Origin: Massilia eurypsychrophila
Lineage (GTDB): Bacteria; Pseudomonadota; Gammaproteobacteria; Burkholderiales; Burkholderiaceae_D
NCBI RefSeq assembly: GCF_002760655.1
Contig: NZ_PDOC01000016.1
Location: forward strand, 62,001-126,000
Length of the DNA: 64,000 bases
Direction: 5' to 3'
Shown: in pieces, positions 32,399-41,016 of the stretch
Layout of the letters: each line of letters opens with the position of its first letter
How positions within the stretch are numbered: position 1 is the first letter of the stretch
The notes under the pieces: generated by a model
Database searches by the model: none
Told to the model about the DNA's origin: nothing
The model's input: the letters and a program-made list of their open reading frames with translations, nothing else
Translations under genes and position numbers: made by a program

Positions 32399-32684
32399 TG
32401 CTCCCCCAAAACTGTTGTGGTAGCCGGTGCCGCCAGCGAGGCGCGGTGCCGACCGATTCGATTTTTTTGCATTCCAGTCTTGATCCGGCGGACGCTCGGG
32501 CGTCTCTCTCCTTAGGCTTGAACGGATTGTGTCCGCAACGTGACACGCATGTTTGTCAAATCTTGCTAAGGCGCGAAGCTGTGTCATATTTTCGACAACG
32601 CGCCGAGATGCATACGTGGCGGGGCCGGCCGGCAAGGCCAGCGCTGCAGCGAAGTGGGAGAACGCGTGTTTCAGTTGCGACTGT

Positions 32685-32894
32685 CTACACCTTGGTCAGC
32701 GCCGTCGCCTTGTGCGCCGCTTCCGCGCCGGTCTCGTCGCTGACGACCAGGTACTCCGGATTGTCCGGCGACGCGGCGACGTGATGTCCCTTGATCGTCA
32801 CCGGCGCGGTCAGCTTTTTCTTGATCGTGCCCTGCACTATGCCTTGCGGCGAATGCCATTGCACTTTGTCGCCAACGTTGAATGCATCTTTCAT
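32685..32894 (-). CDS. DUF2945 (hypervirulence-associated TUDOR-like) protein
   Basis: This 69-residue protein matches DUF2945/HVA1. The short SH3/Tudor-like core reads FNVGDKVQWHSPQGIVQGTI, then TIKGHHVAASPDNPEYLVVS and the C-terminal AAHKATALTKV. It is cytoplasmic, without a signal peptide. Function is unknown; members are small proteins related to a fungal hypervirulence-associated domain and are frequent in soil bacteria. It stands alone between the TonB-receptor promoter region and an ornithine-cyclodeaminase-like gene in the same direction, 33 bases away, with which it may be co-transcribed. Confidence 0.88.
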   Translation of the reverse strand: MKDAFNVGDKVQWHSPQGIVQGTIKKKLTAPVTIKGHHVAASPDNPEYLVVSDETGAEAAHKATALTKV

Positions 32895-32927
32895 GACGGG
32901 CCCCTTTGAATGTGAAGCCGGGCGTGC

Positions 32928-33875
32928 CTACCGATGCTTTCCCGGCGCCGACGATTCATACACCAGCATCGCCGCAGCCAAATCTTCGAGCGCGGTGCCG
33001 ACCGACTTGAAGACTGTGCGCACCTCGCTGCCTTGCCGGCCGCACGCCTCGCCGCGGCACAGCGATTCGAGCGTGCCGGCGACATCATTGGCGCCAAACA
33101 CGCCGCGCGACATCGGCCCCAGCAAGTCACCCGATTTCTGCAGCGCCTCGACCGTGTCGACATACAAACGGCTGCCGGCAAAGCAGGCGTCGTCGGCTTC
33201 GCGCATCTGAGGCGTGAAGCCGCCGATCAGGTCGAGGTGGCTGCCGGCGCATAGCCATTCGCCGCGTATGACCGGCTCGGTCGCCAGCGTTGCGCACGAC
33301 ACCACGTCGGCACGGCGTACCGCTTGCTCCAGGTCGGCGTTCGCGGCGACGGCGCATCCCGCCACGTCCAGCTCGCCGGCCATGCGGCGCGCGGCATCGT
33401 GGCTGCGGCTCCAGACCGTGATGTCGTCGATCGGCAGCATGGCGCGGTAAGCGTGCGGCAGCAGGCTGGCGACGCGCCCCGACCCGACCACCAGCAGGCG
33501 GCGCGCATCGGGCCGCGCCAGGTAGCGCGCCGCCAGTGCCGACGCGGCCGCGGTGCGGCGCGACGTGATCTCGTTGCCGTCCATCTGCGCCAGCGGCTCG
33601 CCGGTCGCCGCGCTGTACAGGGTGTAGGTGGAAAACAGGCCCGGCAGGCCGCGCGCGGCGTTGCCCGGAAAAATATTGACGGTCTTGATGCCCATGTACT
33701 TGCCGTGCCAGGCCGGCATGATGAGCACCGTGCCGCCATCGCCACTGCCGTCGCTGACCTTGTGCACATGGCGCGGCGGCACCTCGCAGCCGCTGACGAA
33801 TAATCGTTCGATCGCGTCGATCAGGGCATCGAATGGCAGCGCCTGCCGCGTACTGGCACTATCAAATATTTTCAT
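32928..33875 (-). CDS. Ornithine cyclodeaminase / mu-crystallin family protein
   Basis: This 315-residue NAD(P)-dependent enzyme has the OCD fold. The N-terminal half binds substrate (KTVNIFPGNAARGLPGLFST, then GNEITSRRTAAASALAARYL). The C-terminal Rossmann domain contains LLVVGSGRVASLLPHAYRAM. Family members convert ornithine to proline, or reduce cyclic imines such as delta-1-pyrroline-2-carboxylate. The dinucleotide loop and TSRRTAA fit the reductase/dehydrogenase branch, but I cannot choose among substrates. The gene is divergent from a lipocalin gene. Confidence 0.88.
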   Translation of the reverse strand: MKIFDSASTRQALPFDALIDAIERLFVSGCEVPPRHVHKVSDGSGDGGTVLIMPAWHGKYMGIKTVNIFPGNAARGLPGLFSTYTLYSAATGEPLAQMDGNEITSRRTAAASALAARYLARPDARRLLVVGSGRVASLLPHAYRAMLPIDDITVWSRSHDAARRMAGELDVAGCAVAANADLEQAVRRADVVSCATLATEPVIRGEWLCAGSHLDLIGGFTPQMREADDACFAGSRLYVDTVEALQKSGDLLGPMSRGVFGANDVAGTLESLCRGEACGRQGSEVRTVFKSVGTALEDLAAAMLVYESSAPGKHR

Positions 33876-33968
33876 TGGTCATTTGCAAAAGTTGCTAGAG
33901 GTTGGACGTGTGCGCCCAAGAAGGCGAACAAGCTACTATAGCGAAATTAATAATGTGAAGGAACCCGC

Positions 33969-34526
33969 ATGAAAACACGCTTGATCGCGCCACTGTTGGT
34001 GGTGTTGAGTTTGAACGCCGGCGCCGCCGATGCCCCGAACGCCGCCGCTGCCAGGCCGCTCGCCACCATCGCTTCGCTCGATGTGCCGCGCTACATGGGG
34101 ACCTGGTACGAAATCGCCAAGTTCCCGAATCGCTTCCAGAGAAAGTGCACCGGCTTTACCAAGGCGACCTATTCGACGCTGGCCGACGGCACGCTGCAAG
34201 TGGTGAACCGCTGCCGCACCGACAAGGGCGAGACCGATGAAGCGATCGGCGCCGCGCGCCAGATGGGCGGGCCGACGTCGCCCAAGCTGAAGGTACGCTT
34301 CGCGCCGGCGTTCCTGTCGTTCCTGCCGATGGTGTGGGGCGATTACTGGGTGATCGACCTCGATCCTGCCTACCAGCTGGCTGCTGTCAGCGAGGAGAAA
34401 CGCGAATACCTGTGGATCCTGTCGCGCACGCCGAAGGTCGACAGGGCAAGCTACGACGCACTGGTGGCGCGCCTGGCGGCCCAGGGACTGGATGTGAGCA
34501 AGTTGGAAGTGACGAAGCAGGAATAG
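33969..34526 (+). CDS. blc: Outer-membrane lipocalin Blc-like
   Basis: This 185-residue bacterial lipocalin starts with an export signal (cleavage near NAGAA). The mature protein has the lipocalin motif 1, DVPRYMGTWYEIAKFPNRFQ, then VNRCRTDKGETDEAIGAARQ, GDYWVIDLDPAYQLAAV, and the C-terminal EKREYLWILSRTPKVDRASY. E. coli Blc is an outer-membrane lipoprotein binding lysophospholipids. Here no lipobox Cys is evident at the end of the signal, so it may be a soluble periplasmic form. It is monocistronic and divergent from the cyclodeaminase-like gene. Confidence 0.94.
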   Translation: MKTRLIAPLLVVLSLNAGAADAPNAAAARPLATIASLDVPRYMGTWYEIAKFPNRFQRKCTGFTKATYSTLADGTLQVVNRCRTDKGETDEAIGAARQMGGPTSPKLKVRFAPAFLSFLPMVWGDYWVIDLDPAYQLAAVSEEKREYLWILSRTPKVDRASYDALVARLAAQGLDVSKLEVTKQE

Positions 34527-34546
34527 CGCCAACGCACAATTGGCGC
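34526..34546 (+). terminator. Hairpin at the end of the lipocalin gene
   Basis: GCGCCAA (34526-34532) pairs perfectly with TTGGCGC (34540-34546) around a 7-nt loop, followed by TCTTGCTAT. It starts at the last base of the stop codon. The T run is poor, so it is only a possible terminator. Confidence 0.5.
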
Positions 34547-34676
34547 TCTTGCTATCAGCTTAGATCGCTCGACTGTTGCGAGCGATAGCGTCAAGATGTC
34601 GCAACCGCGGTAGTGTGCCTTTTAGCGTTTGCAGAAGCAGAAATAGTTTAGGCGAAAAATTTTAGCGGGAATTAAC

Positions 34677-35135
34677 ATGAATCTGCAACCCGACATCGCA
34701 ATTTACTCTCCAGATCAAAAATTGGTATTGGTGGTGGAGATCAAAGGCACACCAAAGTCAGACGATGCGTGGGCGGCTACGCTTCGGCGTAATCTTGTCG
34801 CCCACGGCGCGGTTCCTGCTCCGGCCTACTTCTTGCTGGTTGTATCAGACCGGATCTATTTATGGAAAAACGTTTTTTGCGACGATGCAGTGCTTCCATC
34901 GTATTCGGAGGACACCCGAACGGTCCTGCACAAATATCTGCCACAAACAAAAAAAACGGACCAACCCGACACGGTTAGTAAAACCGGTCTCGAACTCGCA
35001 GTGCGTTCGTGGTTGAGGGATTTGACCGCGAAGGGCGCCAATGTTGACGAAGTTGATCCGGGCAACTGGCTACGTCGATCCGGACTTTACGAAACCATCA
35101 GGAGAGGGGAAGTCAGGGACGAGTGCCAGGCGTGA
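34677..35135 (+). CDS. PD-(D/E)XK nuclease-like hypothetical protein
   Basis: This 152-residue protein has an N-terminal PD-(D/E)XK-like signature: PDIAIYSPDQ (Asp) followed by LVLVVEIKG (Glu-x-Lys). This is similar to the N-terminal regions of restriction-type enzymes and conserved nuclease-like proteins found beside PIN genes. The remainder (VVSDRIYLWKNV, LRRSGLYETIRRGEVRDECQ) is conserved in such hypothetical proteins. GC content and codon use are clearly lower than in the flanking genes, suggesting acquisition. Directly after its TGA, in the same frame, comes the second half of a PIN domain. Function is uncertain. Confidence 0.6.
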   Translation: MNLQPDIAIYSPDQKLVLVVEIKGTPKSDDAWAATLRRNLVAHGAVPAPAYFLLVVSDRIYLWKNVFCDDAVLPSYSEDTRTVLHKYLPQTKKTDQPDTVSKTGLELAVRSWLRDLTAKGANVDEVDPGNWLRRSGLYETIRRGEVRDECQA

Positions 35136-35435
35136 TTGCTCGATGTCGCCACGGTAATTCCACTGGATCGCGATGTCTTTCGAAGTGCATTACTCGCGCA
35201 ACAAACCTTAAGGTTGAGTCCTCAAGACGCGATTGTTTATGCATCAGTACACTCGCGGGTTACACACCAACTATCCAGCCCTCAGTGCTTTATCAATAAG
35301 AATTCGCGAGATTTCCTTGTTCCTGAAATTGTTAAGCATCTCGAGGCGTTTAATTGCAAACTGATCGGGAAATTTTCCGACGGCCTGAACTATGTGCGAA
35401 GCGCGCTGAATCCGGATGTTGAACCAGACGCATAG
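35136..35435 (+). pseudogene. PIN-domain toxin-like protein, C-terminal remnant
   Basis: About 99 codons, in frame with and immediately after the stop of the nuclease-like gene, encode the C-terminal half of a PIN domain. This includes LSPQDAIVYASV with the third acidic residue, and PQCFINKNSRDFLVPEI with the final Asp. The N-terminal half with the first catalytic Asp (usual VLDTNVL-type strand) is absent, and there is no good start codon or ribosome site; the frame opens with TTG. This looks like a deletion that removed the start of a PIN gene. Low GC matches the preceding frame. Confidence 0.65.
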
Positions 35436-35486
35436 ACTCGAACGGCAATTGCGCTCTCTTGGTTGGGCCGAGCTGTATAAAACAAA

Positions 35487-35508
35487 AACGCCACCCGAGG
35501 GTGGCGTT
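35487..35508. terminator. Bidirectional terminator between the PIN remnant and Bug gene
   Basis: AACGCCACCC (35487-35496) pairs with GGGTGGCGTT (35499-35508), a 10-bp perfect stem with very tight turn. On the minus strand it is followed by TTTGTTTT, so it serves the Bug gene ending at 35530. Confidence 0.88.
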
Positions 35509-35529
35509 CTTGTTTCCCAACCGAGTGGT

Positions 35530-36510
35530 TTAGTCGACGGTTGCACCACTCGACTTGACGACCTTGCCCCACTTGATCGATTCGGCCTGGACGAACTTGC
35601 CGAAGTTTTCAGGCGTATCGCCAACAAACTCGGAACCGGTCTCAGCGCGAATCTTCTCGAATTCAGGACCCTTCATGAACTTGACGGTTTCGGCGTTGAT
35701 CTTGGCGATCACGTCCTTCGGGGTGCCCGCCGGCGCGAACAGGCCGTACCATGCGTACGATTCTAGCGATGGCTGGCCCAGCTCCGCAAAGGTCGGTACG
35801 TTCGGCAGCAGTGGCGAGCGCTTGGCGCCGGTCACGGCGATCGGTACGACTTTGCCGCTCTTAATATGCGGCATGATCGCGATCGTGCTGTCGAACATGA
35901 TCGGAATGTGACCGCCCAGCAGGTCGGCAATTGCCGGCGCCGAACCCTTGTATGGCACGTGAATCATGTCCAGCTTCAAGACGCTGTTGAACAACTCGCC
36001 GGTCAGGTGCTGCGGCGTGCCGCTGCCCGACGAACCGAACGAGAACTTGCCCTGCTTCGACTGGACGTGGGCGATCAGCTCTTTGAGGTTCTTGGCCGGC
36101 ACCGACGGATTTGCCACCAGCACCAGCGGCACGCGCAGCAAGTTGCTGATCGGCGCCAGGTCCTTGAGCGGATCGAACGTCATGTTCTTGTACAGACTAG
36201 GATTGATGACGATCGGCGCGCTCGACGTGATCAGCAAGGTCTGGCCGTCCGGCTTGGCGCGGGCAACCGCGGCCGAGCCGATGTTGCCGCCGCCGCCAGC
36301 GCGGTTGTCGATGACGAAGGTCTGGCCCACTGTCCCAGTCAGGCTCTTGGCAAACGGACGCGCTGCAATGTCCGACGGGCCACCTGGCGGCCACGGCACA
36401 ACCACCGTTACCGTCCCGGTAGGCCAGGCTTGCGCGAACGCGCTAACGGACACTACCGATGCTGCGAATGCGCACAGGAGCGATTTGCCTTTGCCAGAAA
36501 GAAGTTGCAT
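35530..36510 (-). CDS. Bug-family tripartite tricarboxylate transporter substrate-binding protein
   Basis: This 326-residue periplasmic receptor is of the same family as the one at 4017 but distinct in sequence. The signal peptide ends VSVSAFAQA. The mature protein has the signature TVVVPWPPGGPSDIAARP, FVIDNRAGGGGNIGSAAVAR and the ligand-loop segment IHVPYKGSAPAIADLLGGHI. No membrane components, regulator or catabolic genes flank it, so it is an orphan receptor. The ligand is probably a small carboxylate. A bidirectional terminator follows the stop. Confidence 0.95.
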   Translation of the reverse strand: MQLLSGKGKSLLCAFAASVVSVSAFAQAWPTGTVTVVVPWPPGGPSDIAARPFAKSLTGTVGQTFVIDNRAGGGGNIGSAAVARAKPDGQTLLITSSAPIVINPSLYKNMTFDPLKDLAPISNLLRVPLVLVANPSVPAKNLKELIAHVQSKQGKFSFGSSGSGTPQHLTGELFNSVLKLDMIHVPYKGSAPAIADLLGGHIPIMFDSTIAIMPHIKSGKVVPIAVTGAKRSPLLPNVPTFAELGQPSLESYAWYGLFAPAGTPKDVIAKINAETVKFMKGPEFEKIRAETGSEFVGDTPENFGKFVQAESIKWGKVVKSSGATVD

Positions 36511-36694
36511 ATTTACATCCTTTTATTGATTGTCGACCGGCGGTCGGTGGACAGAGTTAATTGGCGTGACTTCACGTCACCCGTGCAAAATACACCAGTT
36601 TTGCATTCGGCACACCTACTACGCGCACGCGCACGGCGACCGCGCGGCGAAACTGCCCGCGCGGACGCCAGCTCGACGAGCCGTTCCGCCGTTT

Positions 36695-37570
36695 TCAGAC
36701 GCTGCGTTTGGTGATCACCACCTCCAGGTATTCCGCCGGCACCACCAGCGATGCCGACCCTGCCGTATTGCAGCGATCCAGCAAGGCATTGATGTCCTGC
36801 TCCAGCGCCTGGCCGCCATCGGCACCGGCCGCGACCGCGGCGAAGGCCTTGTACACCGGCCCGTAGTAGTCGCGGAACACTTGCAGCATGTGCGCCGCCG
36901 ACGCATAGCGGAAATTGAAAAGCTTTCGTTCTACGTGAATGCGATCGGCGGCATCGCCGAACAGCTGGCGCAGATAGTCCTCGGTTCCCCACAACGCGGG
37001 CGACTTCAGGCCGGCCGGCGGCGGCACGTGCTTGCCGATGGTCTTGAAAAGCTGGCCGACAAAACCTTCGGGTGTCCAGTTCGCCATGCCGATGCGCCCG
37101 CCGGGACGCACCACGCGCAGCATTTCCGCTGCCGCGCGCTGTTGGTCAGGGGTGAACATCACGCCGAAGGTCGACAAGGCGACGTCGAAGCTGCCATCGG
37201 GAAATGGCAATGCCTCGGCATCGGCTTCGCGAAAATCGATCTGCAGCCCCTCCGCGGCGGCGCGGGCGCGGCCTTTGTCGAGCAGCGCCGGCACGTAGTC
37301 GGTCGACGTTACCTGGGCAAACCGGTGCGCCGCGGCAAGCGTGGCATTGCCGTTGCCGGCGGCGATATCGATGACGCGCTCGCTGGCGCGGATGTCGGCC
37401 GCCTCGGCCAGCGATTCGCCAACAATTTGCAGTGTGACGCCGATGATGGCGAAGTCACCGCTGGCCCAGGTGGCCTGCTGGCGTTGTTTGATGGCGGAAA
37501 AATCGGGCGCGCCGGCGTCGCGCGACTGTGTTTGTTGCTGGGAAGGTGATGACTGACTTGGCTCGCTCAT
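36695..37570 (-). CDS. Class I SAM-dependent methyltransferase
   Basis: This 291-residue cytoplasmic methyltransferase has motif I VIDIAAGNGNATLAAA at about 64-79, an acidic residue at the second strand, EADAEALPFPDGSFDVALST (motif II/III) and MLRVVRPGGRIGMANWTPEG. The overall pattern is that of the UbiE/methyltransferase-11 group acting on small molecules. I chose the start at 37570 because a perfect AGAGGAGA lies just before it; a longer frame from 37591 has none. It follows the K+-channel pair in the same direction, but with a 100-base gap. The substrate is unknown. Confidence 0.88.
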   Translation of the reverse strand: MSEPSQSSPSQQQTQSRDAGAPDFSAIKQRQQATWASGDFAIIGVTLQIVGESLAEAADIRASERVIDIAAGNGNATLAAAHRFAQVTSTDYVPALLDKGRARAAAEGLQIDFREADAEALPFPDGSFDVALSTFGVMFTPDQQRAAAEMLRVVRPGGRIGMANWTPEGFVGQLFKTIGKHVPPPAGLKSPALWGTEDYLRQLFGDAADRIHVERKLFNFRYASAAHMLQVFRDYYGPVYKAFAAVAAGADGGQALEQDINALLDRCNTAGSASLVVPAEYLEVVITKRSV

Positions 37571-37669
37571 GACGTCTCCTCTGGGCTGCATCCGGCCGAT
37601 CCAAACGGAGCTTCCGGCCTTTCAAGTTGGTTCGACAATCTCGTTGGCCGCCAGTTCGCAAAACCGGGC

Positions 37670-39361
37670 CTAGTTTTTGCTGAACAACAACTGCCACAGG
37701 CTGCCGCCACACCGGTCCTGGCCGGTGAGCACAAAGTCGAGGGCATTGGCGTTTTGCAGCGTCAGCGACAGCGCCGAGCGCGCCGCATGCTGGCCGACGA
37801 TCAGCAGCGCATCGCCCGCCGCCAGGCCGAACGCATCATCGGGCAGCACGAACGAGGCGCCCCGGCGCACGATCATCAGCACCACCACCGGCAGCATCGC
37901 CTCCCAGTCGGCGTTGTCGCGCAGCAGCTGGCCGACGCTGATGGCCTGCCGCGCCACGAGTGCCTTGTGCAGCGCCGGCGCGCCGCCCTCGTCGACTTCG
38001 ACACCCCATACCTCCGGCACCAGGCCTTCGCAGATGCCTTCGAGCCGGCTCGACATCTCCTTGCTGCGGCTTTCGTCGGCGTGGCGCAGTCCGTCGAGGA
38101 AGCGCGCCAGCAGCGGCGTCGTCAGCACCGAGATGCATTCCTGCGCGACGATGCGCGTGTGCACCATGCTGAAATCGGCGCGGAACGATTCGAACAGCAC
38201 GTCGTTGGCGGCCTGGTTCTGGCGCGCCACCACAAAGATGTCCGGATTGAGCTTTCTCGCCATTACCGCGATCGACAGGTTGCCGATGTCGTCGTCGCTG
38301 CCGGCGACGATGCCGCACGCGGCCATCACGCCGGCCTGCTCGAGCACGTCCGCTTCATTGCCGAAGCCTTTCAGCGTGCGGCAATCGGGCGGCCCCTCGC
38401 CCTCGGGATCGATGACCGTCATCGCGATGCCGGGCAACGCGAGAAAGCGCGCGACCGCCGCGCCGAAGGTGCCGTAGCCGCAGACGATCCAGTGCCCGCG
38501 CGGCGGCCGGTGAATTTCCGGCAGCGGCGTTCCGGGCAGGCCGGTGAGGATTTCGATCAGGCGAAAGCGGTCCGGCGCGCTGATTGCCAGCGCCAGGTAT
38601 TCGGCGAAGCGCTCGAAGGCATTGACGATGTGGTGGGTGCCGAACGAAGCCATGCTGGCGGCCACCCGCGCGCTGCGCACGCGCGCCAGCACGGTGAGCG
38701 CCGGGTTGAGCAGGCGCACGTTGATGGCGATGGCCAGGTTCACTTCCTCGTCGCTGGTGATGGCCAGCACGCCGCGGCACATGGGGTGGCGCAGGCCGGC
38801 CATCTGCAGGTACGCCGACTGGCGCGCGTCGGCCACCACGACCGGATCGTTGGTGATGTACTCTTCCATCGCCAGCTCTTCGACGCGCAGTTCGTCTTTT
38901 TCGAGGATGGCGAAATCGTAGCCCATCAGGTCGAGCGCGCGGCAGATCAGGCTGCCCGTTTCGCCGCATCCGCAGACCAGGTAGAACGGCGCCCGGGCGT
39001 GCCGCACGCGCCGTTCAAAGCGGGTCGCCGCCAGCGCCTGCAGGAACGCCTTGTCCTGCAGCAGCGTGAGCACCGTGACGATTGCGTACGACCAGCCGAT
39101 CACCATCATGTAGATGCACACGCTGGCCCACAGGCGCTGCGCATCCGAGAAAGGCCGCGGTATTTCGCCGAAGCCGATCGACGTGGCGGTGTAGCTGACG
39201 AAATAGAACGCGTGAAAAAAACTGAGCGGCGGCGCCGGCGTGCCGTCGTCATGCAGGCCGGGAATGAACGTCAGCACCAGCACGCCGACGGCATAAAACA
39301 CGATCAGCACTATCAGCGGCGCGCGCATGCGGCGCAGGATCAGGAAGAAAACGCTGTTCAC
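37670..39361 (-). CDS. Potassium channel protein with two RCK/TrkA domains
   Basis: This 563-residue membrane protein starts at a GTG (39361), two bases after the DUF6394 stop, giving VNSVFFLILRRMRAPL. TM1 is IVLIVFYAVGVLVLTFIPGL. A pore helix and filter TATSIGFGEIP follow, where the usual TVGYGD is replaced by SIGFGE. TM2 is VCIYMMVIGWSYAIVTVLTL. The cytoplasmic part has two NAD-binding RCK domains (FYLVCGCGETGSLICRALDL and HWIVCGYGTFGAAVARFLAL) and a TrkA_C-like end (VLMIVRRGASFVLPDDAFGL). It probably gates ion flow by nucleotide or ion binding. Internal ATG starts are possible. Confidence 0.88.
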   Translation of the reverse strand: MNSVFFLILRRMRAPLIVLIVFYAVGVLVLTFIPGLHDDGTPAPPLSFFHAFYFVSYTATSIGFGEIPRPFSDAQRLWASVCIYMMVIGWSYAIVTVLTLLQDKAFLQALAATRFERRVRHARAPFYLVCGCGETGSLICRALDLMGYDFAILEKDELRVEELAMEEYITNDPVVVADARQSAYLQMAGLRHPMCRGVLAITSDEEVNLAIAINVRLLNPALTVLARVRSARVAASMASFGTHHIVNAFERFAEYLALAISAPDRFRLIEILTGLPGTPLPEIHRPPRGHWIVCGYGTFGAAVARFLALPGIAMTVIDPEGEGPPDCRTLKGFGNEADVLEQAGVMAACGIVAGSDDDIGNLSIAVMARKLNPDIFVVARQNQAANDVLFESFRADFSMVHTRIVAQECISVLTTPLLARFLDGLRHADESRSKEMSSRLEGICEGLVPEVWGVEVDEGGAPALHKALVARQAISVGQLLRDNADWEAMLPVVVLMIVRRGASFVLPDDAFGLAAGDALLIVGQHAARSALSLTLQNANALDFVLTGQDRCGGSLWQLLFSKN

Positions 39362-39363
39362 GT

Positions 39364-39747
39364 CTAGCGCCGCATCATGACTGTCTCGACGATCAGCATG
39401 ACGAGCGAGACGAGGTTGGCCAGCAGCGCGCCGCCCGACAGCGAGACGACGCTGGCCGTCATCTTGGCCGTCATGCCGGCGCCGGTGATATGGACTGCAA
39501 AGGTCCAGACCACCGCAGCGGCGACGAGCTGGATGTCGGCGACCAGGCTGGTCGACAGCAGCACCGCGCCGATCTGCGTGCGGTCGCCGAACTTGAGGAT
39601 GGTCGCGATGATGTTGACGACGATGGCGGCGAACAGCTCGTAAATATTGTGCAGTTCGGGCCGCGCGATGTCGCCGATGAAAAAGCCGAAGTTGAGCGTC
39701 GCGGCAAACACAATGAAAAACGCAAAAATCACTTTTTCGAGGTTCAT
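39364..39747 (-). CDS. DUF6394 family small membrane protein
   Basis: This 127-residue protein consists of four hydrophobic helices: VIFAFFIVFAATLNFGFFIG, then LHNIYELFAAIVVNIIATIL, a segment around QLVAAAVVWTFAVHI, and GALLANLVSLVMLIVETVMM. The sequence belongs to DUF6394, of unknown function. It is located two bases upstream of the two-RCK channel gene. Constant pairing of this family with such channels suggests an accessory subunit or assembly partner; this is inference from context. The start at 39747 follows AGGGGCAACTC. Confidence 0.85.
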   Translation of the reverse strand: MNLEKVIFAFFIVFAATLNFGFFIGDIARPELHNIYELFAAIVVNIIATILKFGDRTQIGAVLLSTSLVADIQLVAAAVVWTFAVHITGAGMTAKMTASVVSLSGGALLANLVSLVMLIVETVMMRR

Positions 39748-39895
39748 GAGTTGCCCCTGCTGCGCGCCGCTGGACCGCTGACTTATGTACGACCGGCGAA
39801 TGGAGCGGCAGTTCGGCCGCTTCGCTTGCGCTAGAATGAGCTGGCAGTTCGATAATCCACCGGTCCTCGCACTTGATCATTCACAGGAGACTTCC

Positions 39896-40267
39896 ATGAA
39901 ATCAGTCAGCCTTGGTACTGCAGTCCTGTTTGCCCTGTTCACCCAATCCGCCGTCGCCGTCGACGCCCCTGTCAAGAAGGCCGGCGGCGTGCTGGTCGAT
40001 TCGAGAGGGATGACGGTGTACACCTACGACAACGACGCTGCCAACAGCGGCAAGAGCACCTGTACCGGCGCATGCGCGCAGAACTGGCCGCCGGTCCAGG
40101 CCGGCGACGCCAAGCTGGCGGCGCCGTATTCGACCATCACGCGCGACGACGGCAGCAAGCAGCTCGCCTACAAGGGCAAGCCGCTGTACACCTTCGTCAA
40201 GGACAAGAAATCCGGCGACAAGACGGGCGACAAGGTGAAGGACGTGTGGCACGTCGTTACCGACTGA
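39896..40267 (+). CDS. Secreted Yx(F/W/Y)xxD-motif protein (COG4315)
   Basis: This 123-residue periplasmic protein has a signal peptide (cleavage after SAVAVDA). Two copies of the Y-x-(FWY)-x-x-D motif lie near its ends: GMTVYTYDND and GKPLYTFVKD. A conserved disulphide pair, STCTGACAQNWPPV, lies between them. It matches COG4315 (secreted repeat of unknown function). These proteins are small, secreted and beta-rich. It is alone, followed after about 110 bases by a strong bidirectional terminator. The start at 39896 follows AGGAGA. Confidence 0.92.
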   Translation: MKSVSLGTAVLFALFTQSAVAVDAPVKKAGGVLVDSRGMTVYTYDNDAANSGKSTCTGACAQNWPPVQAGDAKLAAPYSTITRDDGSKQLAYKGKPLYTFVKDKKSGDKTGDKVKDVWHVVTD

Positions 40268-40375
40268 GCGGCACCGCCCCGGCGTTAAAGCGTGCAGCGA
40301 TCGCGACGCTGGGCAAAAAGAAGTCGTTAGCGCCAACGCCACCGGATGGAATTGACCGCCGTGCTAACCTAACTG

Positions 40376-40400
40376 AAACGCCACCTTTCGGGTGGCGTTT
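40376..40400. terminator. Bidirectional terminator
   Basis: A perfect 10-bp stem AAACGCCACC/GGTGGCGTTT with a 5-nt loop, with T-rich flanks on both strands, lies between the convergent COG4315 and DUF2058 genes. Confidence 0.88.
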
Positions 40401-40424
40401 GTGTTTTCGCAGCGTTACTACGCT

Positions 40425-40964
40425 CTACCACATCAGGTCGTCTGGAATCTGGAACGCCGCATACGGATCGTCAGCTTCCGGCTCGGTGGCGGCCTTCTTG
40501 TTCACCCGCACCACCAGCGAAGCGTCGCGCTCGGCGATCTTGTCGGCAATCACCCTCGGCACCAGTTCGGTCACGCCGGCCAGGCACACGATGACCAGGC
40601 GTCCCGCCATCAGGTGGCCCTGCACCGCGGCCGACACGTACATGCGCTCGATCTTGCTGCCATGGGTGAAGTTGTAGGCAATGTCGCCATTGCCCTTGCC
40701 CTGGCGATTTTTCTGCACCATCTGGGCGATTTGCGCGACGATCGCCTTCTGCGTGGCGGCCGCATCGCGCTGGGCGTTCAGGTCGCGCGCGCGCTCGGCA
40801 TTCTTGCGCTGCGTCTCGGCGGCGGCCAGCCGCACTTCATCGACACTCTCGGTGCCGGTGCGCCGCTCGACCTTCTTCTGCTTGCTCTTGTCGTGGTTTG
40901 CCTGTTTGACCTTGTTCTTGTCGACCAGGCCGGCCTTCAAAAGCTGCTCTTGCAAAGAGACCAT
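40425..40964 (-). CDS. DUF2058 family protein (YaiL-like)
   Basis: This 179-residue cytoplasmic protein has a long basic N-terminal coiled-coil (MVSLQEQLLKAGLVDKNKVK, then SKQKKVERRTG and ETQRKNAERARDLNAQRD). A C-terminal globular part (DIAYNFTHGSKIERMYVSAA, LVIVCLAGVTELVPRVIADK) follows. It matches DUF2058, once called nucleoprotein/polynucleotide-associated enzyme, with YaiL as the E. coli example. Function is not established; the charged helix suggests nucleic-acid or ribosome association. The start at 40964 follows GGAG and is divergent from the CAP-domain gene 52 bases away. Confidence 0.9.
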   Translation of the reverse strand: MVSLQEQLLKAGLVDKNKVKQANHDKSKQKKVERRTGTESVDEVRLAAAETQRKNAERARDLNAQRDAAATQKAIVAQIAQMVQKNRQGKGNGDIAYNFTHGSKIERMYVSAAVQGHLMAGRLVIVCLAGVTELVPRVIADKIAERDASLVVRVNKKAATEPEADDPYAAFQIPDDLMW

Positions 40965-41016
40965 ATGTACTGCTCCGTAAATTGTCCGCCGGCGGAAATA
41001 CGCTAGCATAGCAAAC

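Noticed and set aside
29684-32515. A 943-codon plus-strand open frame opposite the TonB receptor
   Set aside because: Antisense of a clear receptor gene; Val/Asp/Arg-rich composition without motifs.
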